DNA of 64,000 bases from Punctularia strigosozonata HHB-11173 SS5 (lineage: Eukaryota; Basidiomycota; Agaricomycetes; Corticiales; Punctulariaceae). Positions within the stretch are counted from its first letter, which is position 1. Each line of letters opens with the position of its first letter. A model generated the notes under the pieces. The model searched no databases, had not been told where the DNA came from, and saw only the letters and a list, made by a program, of their open reading frames with translations. The DNA is taken from contig NW_006767434.1 in NCBI RefSeq assembly GCF_000264995.1, positions 1,886,004 through 1,950,003 of the forward strand, in the 5' to 3' direction. Of this stretch, positions 23,301 to 36,160 are shown one piece after another. A program made the translations under genes and the position numbers.

Positions 23301-23526
23301 GTCGATGACCTAGTGAAGACGAGACAATTGAGCGAAATGAGCGCCTACTACCGATACACGAACTCACCTCGACGGCGACATCCTCTGCTTTCTCGATAAC
23401 ATGGACATCCGAATCATCTTCTGCGACGGAGAAGGAGTCGATCTTCTCGGCGTCGATGTAAGGAGCCTTGTCCACGGAGCTGGAACTCTCTTCCCGTTTC
23501 AGCTCGGAGACGGCTGGAGAAGACAT
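20400..23526 (-). CDS. OPT-family oligopeptide transporter
   Basis: Proton-coupled importer of small peptides, often tetra/pentapeptides or glutathione-like compounds, in the plasma membrane. ATG at 23526 starts a polar N-terminus (MSSPAVSELKREESSS), then DPDLPVLTFRTVFLGIGLS begins the first helix. Family motifs are present: NPGPFNIKEH (joined over an intron near 22930), SSQMLGYGIAG, FPTYISVVNLLQSLH-like PTYISVVNLLQSLHFGG, FWIVFAAIFCWEWIPQYPF, NPLVWPIG, the second conserved block KLPPKATFAAQMSG, VPFCVIVGLFVPLPFWL, and GGSQVILFILSFAVFGASG before the C-terminus WWGNPENVAVDHC. About a dozen short introns interrupt it. Stop TAG at 20400. No lesion was found. Peptide specificity cannot be inferred. 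Confidence 0.93.
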
Positions 23527-24379
23527 GGTGGTATGAATGGCGGCGTGGAGGAACTCTCAGCAGTCGCCTTTGCAGCTTCAACTCTTAAAATGCTCGGTGG
23601 AGGAGAGATAAGGTTCACAATGGCCGTATCGTCCATGAATTCGCAAGGTACGCAGAGATAAGCGAGTGGAAGCGACAAGCGAGCTATTTTGCGAGGGCAA
23701 GTGGTGGATAAACTTCCAAGCTCGGCCGCTGGCTCCGGACCGCCACGGGAGTGCCTATCGATACTTCGGCGTGACCGCGTGCCAGATATTCATGGGCGCC
23801 CGGTGAGAGATCAACACCATGAAACAGTTCCGTTCTCGAAGAGTGCGTGAGCTAATGCCAAAGCCATGTGCCGCCTTTGCCTTCTCATTCTCCGCGCTCT
23901 TCACGGTACCAGAGCAGAAAATGCGCTGCACTGAAGCAGCTTCATCGTGCAGACGAACGGAACATGGTGGCGAACTTTGCTGCCGCCAACGTGAAGAAGT
24001 GGCGATATGGAATTCGGAGCTGTGGCTACGCAAGTCCGAGGTGTTTCTGGCAGATAAGCCTAGGGGCTCTTCGAAGACACAGGCACCTGTAACGATGCTG
24101 GATATCCACATGCATTCCAAGCGTTTCTATCTTCGTTGCGGAGCGGTATCTCTGACATGTTGTCGATCGCTTGGTAAAAGGGAAGATGCGACTGGTTGGA
24201 GTTCGTACGAGGCGGACGCACTAAGGTTGGCAGCACTGTCGCTGTAACTGCGTGACTCACACTCGTCACAGCGTGATGCTCACGGCGTTTACCGAGGCTG
24301 AGGTCATGCATGACTTCCTCCTCCTCTCAGTCCTCTGTCGGTAACACGGACATCTATCCACTCCTAATCTCTTCCGTCA
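23527..24379. promoter_or_regulatory. Divergent region between the OPT transporter and the G-patch gene
   Basis: About 850 bp containing both promoters. A 121-residue minus frame at 23755-24120 has no recognisable motif and no intron logic, so it was not called. Confidence 0.5.
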
Positions 24380-25708
24380 ATGGCCACAGTCACGCATCAC
24401 ATTCACTCGCATTATAATCCAGAAGATCGACAACGGCTTGAGCGAGACACAGGGCAGGATGAACCGCAGCCTCTACCGACAGAAGACGCACTGGACACAG
24501 CTTGGCACACGGAATCCTCTCGTACCTTTCGCGTCCGCAGTCTTGCCCCTCCTCGATTTGTACCGGCCTCGGCAATCTCAGAATCCATTCACGACTATGA
24601 TCGACCCAGGTCCCCTGTCCAGACTCAACCCCCGGAGGACGGACAGCAAGTATCTGCATCATCCTTCTACCGTTCACTGGTAGTCGGCGCCAGCACCACC
24701 CCCGCCCTAGCTTCTCGCACTCGCGTATCTCCGGCGCCTCAAGCTACACAACCCCCTCCTAAAGATCTTGCTCAGCCGGTATCGGGATCTGAACGTCGGA
24801 CCCGACACAACTGGTTCATCCTGCGTGCCTTGGAAGCAAGTGCTCAGTCCGTTGCCGAAGGCTCCTGCCGCCCTCCGCCTCCGACTACTCCCACCTTGGC
24901 AGATATGATCTCGCGTGATCCACCGCCGTCACCTGGCGATAAGCCATTCACGCCCCCCGTATTCCTATCTCTCGGTCCGAGCAATCGCGGATGGACGATG
25001 CTCCAGAGGACGGGCTGGAGAGAGGGCGAAGCCGTCGGTCTTGCTTCCAGATCACACTCGGATCATGAACCTGCAGATCAGGCCCGGCGAGCTCGTAGGG
25101 ATCAGAAAGAGGCCCAGGGCTTCGGCTGGGCAGTTGACACGAGGCAAAGGAAAAGGCTGCGAACACTCCAAGCGGAGCAGAGAGAAGTCCGGTGGGACGA
25201 GGACATCTCGGAGATTCGGAGGGACCAAATCATTGACCTCACCGTCTCCGATGACGATGACGAGGACGATAGCTCAGAGAGTTCTCCGCCGTCTTTCCCA
25301 GAGCCAGTAGTGAAAACGGAAGATGAGCCAGTGGTGAAAGAGGAAGACGGCGATACCGAGGCCTCAACAAGCGTGGAACGACACGACGATCGCCTCTGCG
25401 GATCGACGTCTTCGCCCCATGTTTATCGCGACCACACCGCCCTGCTCACTCCATTGCCCACCATTCTCAAAGCCGACCGACTTGGTATCGGGCTCAAAGC
25501 CAAAGCGCGAGCCAGCGCCACAGGCGGCTACCGTGTCCCCCAGAAACGGGTCACCCACAACGACCAAGCCCTCGCGGCGCATATGCGAGCTGCAGAGCGA
25601 CTGCGTGCCCAGAAGGCGGAGACAGGCCGCGGCAGGCGCGGCTTCGACCGCGCGAGGAAGAAAGAGGAGAGCCATAGGAGGGATCTCATGGCCTACATGA
25701 ATTCGTGA
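24380..25708 (+). CDS. G-patch protein with a SUMO-binding-like acidic insert
   Basis: Single exon, 442 residues, ATG at 24380. Residues 143-155 (HNWFILRALEASA) and 203-220 (RGWTMLQRTGWREGEAVG) form the first half of a G-patch, the short glycine-rich module that activates DEAH helicases or contacts RNA. The second half appears at about 356-371 (LTPLPTILKADRLGIG), so the module is split by about 135 residues. The insert contains QIIDLTVSDDDDED at 283-296, a textbook SUMO-interacting motif, and two psi-K-x-E words (VKTE, VKEE) at about 311-322. The C-terminus is basic (GRGRRGFDRARKKEE). A nuclear role in RNA processing is inferred; no specific orthologue is named with certainty. Confidence 0.75.
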   Translation: MATVTHHIHSHYNPEDRQRLERDTGQDEPQPLPTEDALDTAWHTESSRTFRVRSLAPPRFVPASAISESIHDYDRPRSPVQTQPPEDGQQVSASSFYRSLVVGASTTPALASRTRVSPAPQATQPPPKDLAQPVSGSERRTRHNWFILRALEASAQSVAEGSCRPPPPTTPTLADMISRDPPPSPGDKPFTPPVFLSLGPSNRGWTMLQRTGWREGEAVGLASRSHSDHEPADQARRARRDQKEAQGFGWAVDTRQRKRLRTLQAEQREVRWDEDISEIRRDQIIDLTVSDDDDEDDSSESSPPSFPEPVVKTEDEPVVKEEDGDTEASTSVERHDDRLCGSTSSPHVYRDHTALLTPLPTILKADRLGIGLKAKARASATGGYRVPQKRVTHNDQALAAHMRAAERLRAQKAETGRGRRGFDRARKKEESHRRDLMAYMNS

Positions 25709-26747
25709 AGGCCTTCCACTATCCCCCGATCATATGGCTGGCTGTACCTCGTGCATCTCCGAGGGTTGAATCCACCCTCTGCGACTCCGGCGGCTGTAGC
25801 TCGTGTGCTCGTCGAGAATACACCGATGGAGAATTCTTTTTCAGCTCCTCGTGCCACCAGACGTGGCGCGCCATGGCGCATCATCCTCCCGCCCTCGGAC
25901 ATGAAACAAAGCCAAAATGGGCTCAAACCTCATTCCCGCTTGCGTTGCACCCGCCCCTCGGGCCAATCGCCGCGGCTTCCGCACGTTGCAGCTGCCAGCA
26001 GGAGATGACGCCTGCTTCATCATCGTGTCCCGACACGCAGGGTAACCGCGCCGGGTATCCGATCCGGGCAGTGGCAAGCCTCGTTCTCGGCCTCGCTGCC
26101 ATGGCAGGCAAATTGGCAATATCCTCGATGGTCTGCGGAAGACGTTGTCGGACTGCTCGTCCCTAGTGTAAATAACCTTGCTGCTTCCTCGTGCGACGGC
26201 GGTCATGTTTGATTACCGATCAGCTCCGCGGGTCGTTCTGTTGAATTCACGAGCAGGTGTCATCGGGGTTCGGCTTTCATGTCGGAGTCGCGAAAGGCCT
26301 GGCCATCCATGAAGGCAGAACGCCATGTGTGGAAAACATAGTTCATTTTAGTAGATAAAATACAATCTGCAGAGCCCACCGGCTAAGTCGGAACCAAGAC
26401 GTCGAATAAGAATAATGATGAACAGTGTGTGGATAGTGAAGGACCGGAGACAATTGCGAGGATGAGGGAACATCAAGGGTCTAAAAGTTGCACGGATTCT
26501 TGGTCAGCGGTCATGAGGGGGATGTCGTGAAAGCGCAAAGGTATGCCACATAGAAAGCAAGCAAAAGGATATATTGGATTCGACGGGTCGTTCTTGAGCG
26601 ACGGAAGATGCATGGCGACAGCCACGATACCATCATTAGAGACGGCGATCCCACCCTCCAAAGGCGGGGACCATTGTCATGGGAAACGAGCGCGGATTAA
26701 GATCTTGCTCGAAGGTGCTTCGAGGCGGGCACGAGGCATCGTGTCAA
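25709..26747. other. Convergent spacer, no gene seen
   Basis: About 1 kb between the stops of the G-patch and F-box/LRR genes. Open frames of up to 153 codons show no domain and no conserved motif. A short A/T-rich stretch near 26340-26365 could serve 3'-end formation. Confidence 0.5.
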
Positions 26748-28756
26748 TCATGCCAAAGCTTCGCCCCATACGCCTCTGGGCTTGTCGAATTTGACGTCAG
26801 GGATGCGGATGCGTAGCCACTGGATCATCTCTTTGCTGATCTGATGACAGCGAGAGAGATCGATCGACTTCAACCGCTTCGGCCAACCCAGTGCCATCGG
26901 ATCGCATGGAGGCGCTGAAAGAGACCGGGACGACATCCTTTGAAGTGCCTGGATCGAAGCCGAAGATGTGCCGACCGAGGGCGTAGAAGGGGGCAGGGCC
27001 TGGATCTGGCGCGCATAGGACCGGACGTGTGCGGGGACACGGGATTCCACGAGAACGCGGAGGGCATCCCATTCAACGGTTGAGCAAGCTTCGAGATTGA
27101 GGACTTCGAGATGAGGGCAAACCCATGACTGTGCCGGTGGAGGCGCAGACAAGCCCTGAGGCGATAGCCCAATTAGCGGATGTCCCTTCCCGCCAATTGT
27201 TAAACATACCTTGAGGAACTCGGAAGAGATATCCTCCACATCGACCATCTCGAGAACAGTCAAGGATGACAGTTTCCGAAGGAGCCTCAGGAGCGTGAGT
27301 TCGCTGAAGTAGGTAGACTCTATACGGAGATGCTTCAAGGGAAGCGATGCCAGGGCTTGCCGCTGCAAGAACTTGAATACGCTCGAGGCGTTGTGCATAT
27401 AGCACAGTTCCATAGACTCCAAAGCGGGAAACACCAACTGCCCCATGATGGCCCGGACGCGAAACATCCCGGCGCAATGGAACGCCATCTTCCTTAGATG
27501 CGTGAGGTGGACCGGATGGGCAGGCAAAGGGGGTATGTAGTCATCCGGGTACTCCGTCTGCCGTAACCTGTTGTAGTCGTAAGGTACACAGGTATCGGGG
27601 TCTACATCTGACATGTTGCGGAGGGAGAACTCCTCGAGGCCGGGACAAGCGCGCAAGATGTCCAGCACGACGACGACGGATGGGGAAGATGCGTTCCAGT
27701 ACCCGTCAAGCTTCAAAGTCCGCAATGCACTGACTATACGTAGATCCCATGCGAAGTTGAATGATACGAATGAGCAGCAATGCAGTCGCGGAGTGTGCCC
27801 GTTGAACAAGGGCAGGTTGACCAAGAAGTGTTCCTCCTGTAAAGAGTTCCCTATATGGATGGACAGATGCTCCAGAAGCGGCGCATCCTCTTGACACCGA
27901 CCGAGTGCAGCATGAGCCTGTGGCCTGGTTGGTACATGAAGCCTGACATACGCCTCGTGTTAAACCTTATACTTTGCATTGGTGACCATGCATGCGCTTA
28001 CCTGAACGACTTCCATCGATAAATGGACGGTTTCAAGATGTCCATAGCGTGCACCACGGTCTGAGTGGTAGACCCTCCCTGCTCCAACTGAGGATCGAAG
28101 TCGATGCAAACGTGAATGGGCGCGGACTTGGACCTGGACAACTTTCGTCGTGCAGACTCCAGCGAGTTGTGATTGCTGATCACCACTCTGGACCAGAGAA
28201 CAGGCGTTTTGATCGCGACTTCGCGAAACCGCTTGCTCACCAGCATGACCGTAGAAAGCATTAAAGGGTCTTCTTCTTCCACGTCAAACACTGCGACAGT
28301 GAAGATCTGCGCCAGGAGTTCGTCGGGTATACGATGTATGGGAGATTGAAGCCGAGCGGCCTGTGCCAACCTAGACACGAGCAAGTTGCGTTCGCTCATG
28401 AGATTCGCCATCTTCGACTCTATGTGACTGATCTTGTCACGAAGGTTCGAGATCGAGGCATTTGAGTACGGAGGTGCGTTGTCAACCAGAGCAATGGCGG
28501 CGGCTGGGGCAAGGGGTTCGCGACCGCGACCGGAGAGATGCGTTGCCGGAGGAGATTTGCGTGGAGGAGCAAAGACACTGGGCGGCACTCTCGGCGTCGA
28601 GCTGGAGTGGACACTACGTATCACATGCAGAGAGCCAGACTTGCGCCCTAGGGAGTATGAGTCCTTCGCAGAGCTCCCGGAGGAAGACTTCATGGGGTGG
28701 GTACTGTCGAGCGCGAGGTGAAGAGAAGAAGGGAGGGCAGACGTAACGGATGCCAT
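26748..28756 (-). CDS. F-box/LRR protein
   Basis: Two exons, 28002..28756 and 26748..27942 (intron 27943..28001, phase 0), giving 649 residues. The first 90 residues are serine/proline rich, then a short coiled coil (SNLRDKISHIESKMANLM) leads into the F-box: IHRIPDELLAQIFTVAV and VMLVSKRFREVAIKTPVLW. The C-terminal 400 residues are leucine-rich repeats (LRTLKLDGYW, LEEFSLRNMS, LKHLRIESTYFSEL, LEVLNLEACSTVEW, LKSIDLSRCHQIS). Predicted SCF ubiquitin-ligase adaptor; target unknown. The coiled coil directly before the F-box is a common layout in agaricomycete F-box genes. ATG at 28756 is the first in frame. Confidence 0.85.
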
Positions 28757-29396
28757 GTCGGATGGACCTAAGAAGTTTCCGCCTTCGGTGGCCCAAGAGT
28801 TCGACTGCGAACGGCTGTGTTGGATAATGGACCGCCTAGCCGGGAATGGTGGCGACGACCGATCGGAGGACCTGTGGCCAACAGCGCACGCTCAACGACG
28901 CCGACTCGACTTCGGACTGTCGGAAGCAATGCTCACCCCGAGGCTCAGCGACCGTGAAGGCGCATCGTGTTCGCTGCGCGGCGATTACGGGGAGGGCGGC
29001 GGAGGACGCCAGAGTCTTATACGAAGGCCGGATTGCCCGCCGATAAAGACTGTTCTTTGCTATGGCCCGGTTGGGATTCGGAAACGCACGAGGCCGGGGG
29101 CATGGTTCGTTCAGAGCGGTCAGACGTACAAATTCGCTTGATGAGTGGACGAAACGTGGAATGGCCAGTGTGCATCCGATGACACGAGGAGGTAAAACGA
29201 TGCAACGAGGCAGGCGCAAGACAAGCATCCGCTCTCACCGCCCACACCACCTGCCACCGTCGTAATCCTGTTCTTATCTGGGCTCATTTCAATCCCATTT
29301 GGCGGGCACGCCCCCTTTCTGATTTCAGCTTCATTCGACTATTACGGAAGGCGACAATTCTATGCAAACTTCCCCCCGAAGCTACTGCCGTCATAT
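28757..29396. other. Spacer upstream of the F-box/LRR gene, no gene seen
   Basis: About 640 bp between the F-box/LRR start and the PQ-loop gene stop. Overlapping short frames only, with no motif support. Confidence 0.5.
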
Positions 29397-30625
29397 TCAC
29401 GTTTCGGCGCGCACACTCGCTTGCTCTGTCGAACGGTAGTAGTAAAATTGGCCCAGGACCTGCGTAGCCAATCTCGATCAGCAATATCCTCCATATGTTG
29501 ATGAGCACTCACGAAGACGTCCAGGAAAACAGTCAGCCCACTCCCTGGCAGTCCAGTACCATTCAGTGCAGGTAGTCAATGACGACGATTTACGTACGTA
29601 CCCGCAAGCCAGCTGGCGTTCGCGATCAGATACCGCGGCTCAACCGAGGCCGCGATGATAGACAACGCATATGTGGTGTTCCCAGAGATCGAGAACATGA
29701 ACAGTCCCGGCGAGAGTCCTTCGCACTTTGTGACAAAGTTCTTCCCTGGGGCATCGTTAGACAGCTTCGACGTTGACATGCAGTGGATAAACTCGCTGAT
29801 CTGTGGAAGCCGGGCTCCAACTTGGAGCATTTCATTCAGGTCAGCTATATCGGGTCCGGCATCGTCAAACCGGGCACCCACGGTAAAGGACGGCGCTGAT
29901 CCAGCCCATGACCTGACTACGCCACTCGAGTACTTCTCCGGGTTTCGTGCTCGGCTTGCCTGTGTTAATGCGCGTGCTCACCCACCATGCGGCGGCCCCA
30001 GAGGCGTAGACGATTAGGAGCGCAGCTCCGTACTTCGCGCATGTTTGGAGCGCGGGCGAGGGTTTGTTCTCGACTTCGTGTGCATGTTCAGGCGGCAGCA
30101 AGGGGGCTTCTTCGTTTGTTCTTTCGGACAAACCCGCGACTCTGGCCGGGTCGGATCTCTCAAATCTCGCGGTGCCCTTCCAGCGATAGTAGTAAATCTG
30201 GAAGAGCAAGACGACGTCGCAGATAGAATACTATAGGGGCAATCGCCGTCAGATGCCCAGTAGGATCTCACCATAGAGTTATAGGACTCACATATAACGC
30301 GAGGATGATAATTGTGGGGATGAGCCTTGCGAGCAAAGCACCCCCTAGGCTGAACAAGTCTCCAAGAAGCCAGATAATAACAAATCCGATGCTGATGCCT
30401 TCCCCAGATTGGAGACGGTAATTTTCGATGATCTGCGGTGAGTAGACCACGATCCTGGTAGTGAATGGCATTTAGCACTTCGTGACGCGAGTCGGTTAAA
30501 GCAACGAGCCTACCAACAGGCGATGGAAATGTAGCCGAGCTTTTGGAGATATAGTCAATGGAACTGCGTATCTATCTTCTGTGAATGTTTGAGCGGCTGA
30601 CCAGGCTGCTCAACGTCTCACTCAT
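29397..30625 (-). CDS. PQ-loop repeat transporter (Ypq1/PQLC2-like)
   Basis: Seven-helix vacuolar/lysosomal transporter; yeast Ypq proteins and PQLC2 export cationic amino acids from the vacuole. ATG at 30625 opens a 24-nt exon (MSETLSSL, 30602..30625), followed by a 26-nt exon (30514..30539, LGYISIAC) and the first PQ motif in VVYSPQIIENYRLQSGEG. Then come FVIIWLLGDLFSLGGALLA, VVLLFQIYYYRW, a polar loop (EEAPLLPPEHAHEVENK), QVMGWISAVLYLGSRLPQIYK-like residues with the second PQ motif, KCEGLSPGLFMFSI, NASWLAGSGLTVFLDV and the final GQFYYYRSTEQASV. Both PQ loops are intact. The start is 147 bp from the divergent prohibitin-2 start. Confidence 0.9.
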
Positions 30626-30772
30626 GGTAGAAAGTTAAAAGCCTACGGAGAGTGGTCGGGAAATTGCCGAAGCAGTGGGAAGCCACACGTGACCTCACTT
30701 TCGCAGAGAGCGCTGCCGTGCCGGAGAGCCTTCGCGGCTGACGGCGTCGAGTTCACTGGTACTACTGGCAAC
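30626..30772. promoter_or_regulatory. Short bidirectional promoter region, PQ-loop gene / PHB2
   Basis: Only 147 bp separate two divergent start codons, so the two genes almost certainly share core promoter sequence. No named element could be assigned. Confidence 0.6.
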
Positions 30773-32009
30773 ATGAACGACCCCCAGCAGGCTTTCCGGA
30801 GGTTCGCGCAACAATTGCAGAAGTCAGGAGGTGGCGGAGGTGGGCGGCCTCCTCCAGGCCTCCTCGGCGGAACGGGTCTCCTCGTCGCTCTCGTTGGCGG
30901 CGGCCTTTTGCTGAACGCTAGTTTGTTCAATGGTGCGTCGGTTGTCGGGAATTATGAAGTTAGTTGCTCATTGCAAGCGTAGTTGATGGTGGTCATCGAG
31001 CGATCAAGTACACTCGGTATGACGCTCTCTTGATGACGCGCACAGTCATTCACATTCTATGCCAGGCTGCACGGTGTCAAGCCTGATGTCTATCCCGAAG
31101 GAACCCACCTCATGGTGAGCCTTTACCCTAGCAACACGCGAGTCCGAGGTTGAATGCAAAGTTCCAGCTTCCATGGTTCGAGACGCCAATCATCTATGAT
31201 ATCCGCGCGAAGCCACGGAATATCGCCAGTCTAACCGGCACAAAAGACCTGCAAATGGTCAACATCACTTGCCGTGTACTCTCGCGACCAGATGCTCGTG
31301 CACTCCCTACCATCTTCCGAGAGCTCGGCACTGATTACGACGAGCGGGTTCTGCCGTCCATCGTCAACGAAGTGCTGAAGAGCGTCGTTGCACAGTTCAA
31401 CGCGAGTCAGTTGATCACTCAGCGTGAACAGGTCAGTCTTGCCTTGGGCCTCGATTCAACACTCTTGTTGAACCATATTCTCGATAGGTGTCGAGGCTTG
31501 TGAGGGACAACCTCACCGCACGAGGGCTCAAGTTCAACATTGTGCTCGATGACGTCTCTATCACCCACGTCGCTTTCTCCCCCGAATTCACGCGGGCTGT
31601 CGAAGCCAAGCAGGTGGCCCAGCAGACTGCGTTGCGTGCGGCTTTCTTGGTTGACCAGGCCATCCAAGAGAAGCAGGTGCGTTGCGTCACCTCTGACGTT
31701 GCTGAGCTGCGTCCATTAGTCTGACTTCAACCTCTTAGTCGATCATCGTACGCGCTGAGGGTGAGGCACAATCTGCAGAACTCATCGGCGATGCGGTGCG
31801 CAAAAACAAGGGTTTCCTCGAGTTGCGTCGGCTCGAGGCAGCTCGCGAAATCGCGGACCAGCTTGCTCAGTCGGGCAACAAGGTTATGCTCGACTCGAGC
31901 AGCTTGCTTTTGGATGGTAAGCCTTACTTCCACTTTTATCTCATCTACCAAGCTTTGACACTCCGCCGTTAAAGTAACCAGCGACGTGAGGAACACAAGG
32001 AAGGAGTAA
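30773..32009 (+). CDS. PHB2: Prohibitin-2
   Basis: Ring-forming scaffold of the mitochondrial inner membrane that works with PHB1 and regulates the m-AAA protease. ATG at 30773 ([15 protein letters not shown]), a glycine-rich stretch, then the single membrane anchor [17 protein letters not shown]. After introns the SPFH domain reads [95 protein letters not shown], and the coiled coil [19 protein letters not shown] with [17 protein letters not shown]. The C-terminus is [15 protein letters not shown]. All six introns are 50-80 bp with consensus sites. Length and order match fungal PHB2. Confidence 0.96.
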
Positions 32010-32281
32010 TCAATACTGTCTACCTACCACCCGTATGATCGTTTCAGTAATCGCATCTCCACTCCGTATATGGTGGGCTTTCACATCAATCAAAAGCATC
32101 AAAATGGAAGCAGTGATGTCAATCGACACGCGTAAGTACAGTGTATTCCCATGTTCCAAAGCAGAAAAGTAGCGAGCGACAGACGGCAGACAATGCAACG
32201 ACAGGTTAGTTGTAAACCAATTATAGGTAAGCTTTGGGAAAGAGGTATTATACGATATATCTAGCGGGCTACGGCAATTTC

Positions 32282-34369
<2,088 letters not shown>

Positions 34370-35461
34370 GGCGAGCACAGGTTGCACGTCGACAAGCGAT
34401 GGGGACTATTACGGTCTTGAATGGCCTTGAAGCAGATGCTCGAGCTCGACAAAGACCTGCTTTGCCTTGCCAACGGAGTGCGGACACGTAGAGAGGAGGA
34501 AAAGCTGTAGTTACGTTAGAATCGGGTCTCAAAACGCGCCGTTCGTGATCTTGTCGCTGAACTTGACTTTTTGAAGCTCCGCCTCAAATCCCTTCCGAGC
34601 CGTCGGCGCTATGTCACTGTCAGGCTAAGTAACAGATCACTTCACTTTGCCGTGAGCGTTCTGCGTATACATCTTGACGCGTGCGCTAAATCTTGCATCC
34701 TCCGATTCACCCATAGACCCACTATTCCAAACTATCCTACGCTCCCGGCCGGACGCGTCCGACTACTCGTGGATCCGGATCACATATCCTACTTCCGCTG
34801 TCAGCGCTTGACCTCCCTCGCATTGAGCGATATCAGTGGACCTCGACATGATACTCAAGTTTATGTTGGGACATCTTCCTACGACGGCGCCTGTGGAAGC
34901 TATCAAAGATCATGCGCATTGATCTCGGACTGTATGCGGCAGGCCATATCCATGGCGTACGCCAGGGCGCTAAGTAGCTACGCGCCTGAATGCAGCATGC
35001 AAATACGGTGCTTCCATGTCTCTAGTGCGCGGTCTGCATGGCCTGCCATTATCGCTGAAAACTATGCTATATTGTTATCTTGATCTTTTACCACCGCAAG
35101 CATGCGAGAAATGCCACTGGCGTGGTGCGTCGAGGGTGTAAATCAACGGAACCGCGGCCTGGAACTGTCAATTGTGCAGGTGTTTCCGGATGCTCGTCCA
35201 GTGCAAGGATACCTGGATTCGCGCGGGGGATTTTAACTGGCACATGCACCCATGCTAGATCCTTTTGAAGGTGCAGTACATGTTCATCTTGGGTATAAAC
35301 GGGAGCCTGGTCCTCTCAACATGCACAAGGTTGACAGTGACGTGATAAGATACCACGGGCACTTGCTGTTCCCTTCCACACTAAACCAGGTGAGACGATG
35401 GACGTGTTACGAAGTTGCCGAACTTGATTTGCCGCAATCGCAAGCGAACCTCGCCGTTCAT

Positions 35462-35570
35462 TATCATATGCTATCCGTTCTGTTACGGCAACTTTGTGTG
35501 CCATCTCTTTACTCAGGGACGTATCATATGCCATACTCTGTTATGCCAGCTTTGTGTGCTATCTCTCTCA
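35462..35570 (+). repeat. Diverged tandem duplication, unit about 60 bp
   Basis: Two units begin with TATCATATGC and share TTTGTGTG followed by ATCTCTYT-like words (35462-35514 and 35522-35570). Several substitutions and a small gap separate them. Confidence 0.7.
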
Positions 35571-35789
35571 TGCAATGACACAACGCACCTGCAGCTATCC
35601 GCAAGCTTTATATGGGCTAGGTGGATCAGGAAGAGCTTCCAATTATTGTTAGGCCATGGCTCCTCCTATAGTCCCGTCCAAAAATGGGGCACGCAGTATC
35701 ATGGTCTAGACGATCATCCGATGGACGAGTTACGAGGCGATAGCATCGGTCTGCTCTCCTCCCGTAACACCTACTTACTGGTATATATA

Positions 35790-36160
35790 TGTCACAGTAA
35801 CCTGTTGCCCTTGGAGAGGTTGGGTGCTTCGCCCTCCAGTCGTCGGTACGCCAGGCCGTGGTATCCGCTCATGCAGAGAATCGTCGGCAGAGCCATACCC
35901 TGCGTAGTTCCTGTAAACATGCACCAGTGTCCGTAAATGTTCCCATCGGTATGTGATCGCGTCGGAACGTGTGCCAATGCTCCTGCAACGCCGGCCATCA
36001 CTGATGCGCGCGGCAGGAAGTACATCTGCCTCGAATGTGGCGTAGACGTTCGAGAACCTATAGCTACCTGGGGACATGCCTCCGTGCCGTCTGGCCGCGC
36101 AAGCAGGTTCACATATGCCGGTGCTTCTTGCCATTGTATGTAGGCGTGGCTGCGCCTCAT
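35790..36160 (-). pseudogene. Possible decayed transporter fragment
   Basis: The minus strand encodes a hydrophobic/aromatic run (VMAGVAGALAHVP, NIYGHWCMFTGTTQG, MALPTILCMSG) that loosely recalls helices of MFS permeases of the allantoate type. No start, no flanking exons with consensus splice sites, and no second family motif could be found. It may also be chance. Low confidence; reported so that it can be searched. Confidence 0.15.

Noticed and set aside
34571-35936. Plus-strand frames of 170-173 codons in the gene-poor region.
   Set aside because: They begin with TTG, not ATG, are rich in Ser/Cys/Leu with no domain and have no splice support.
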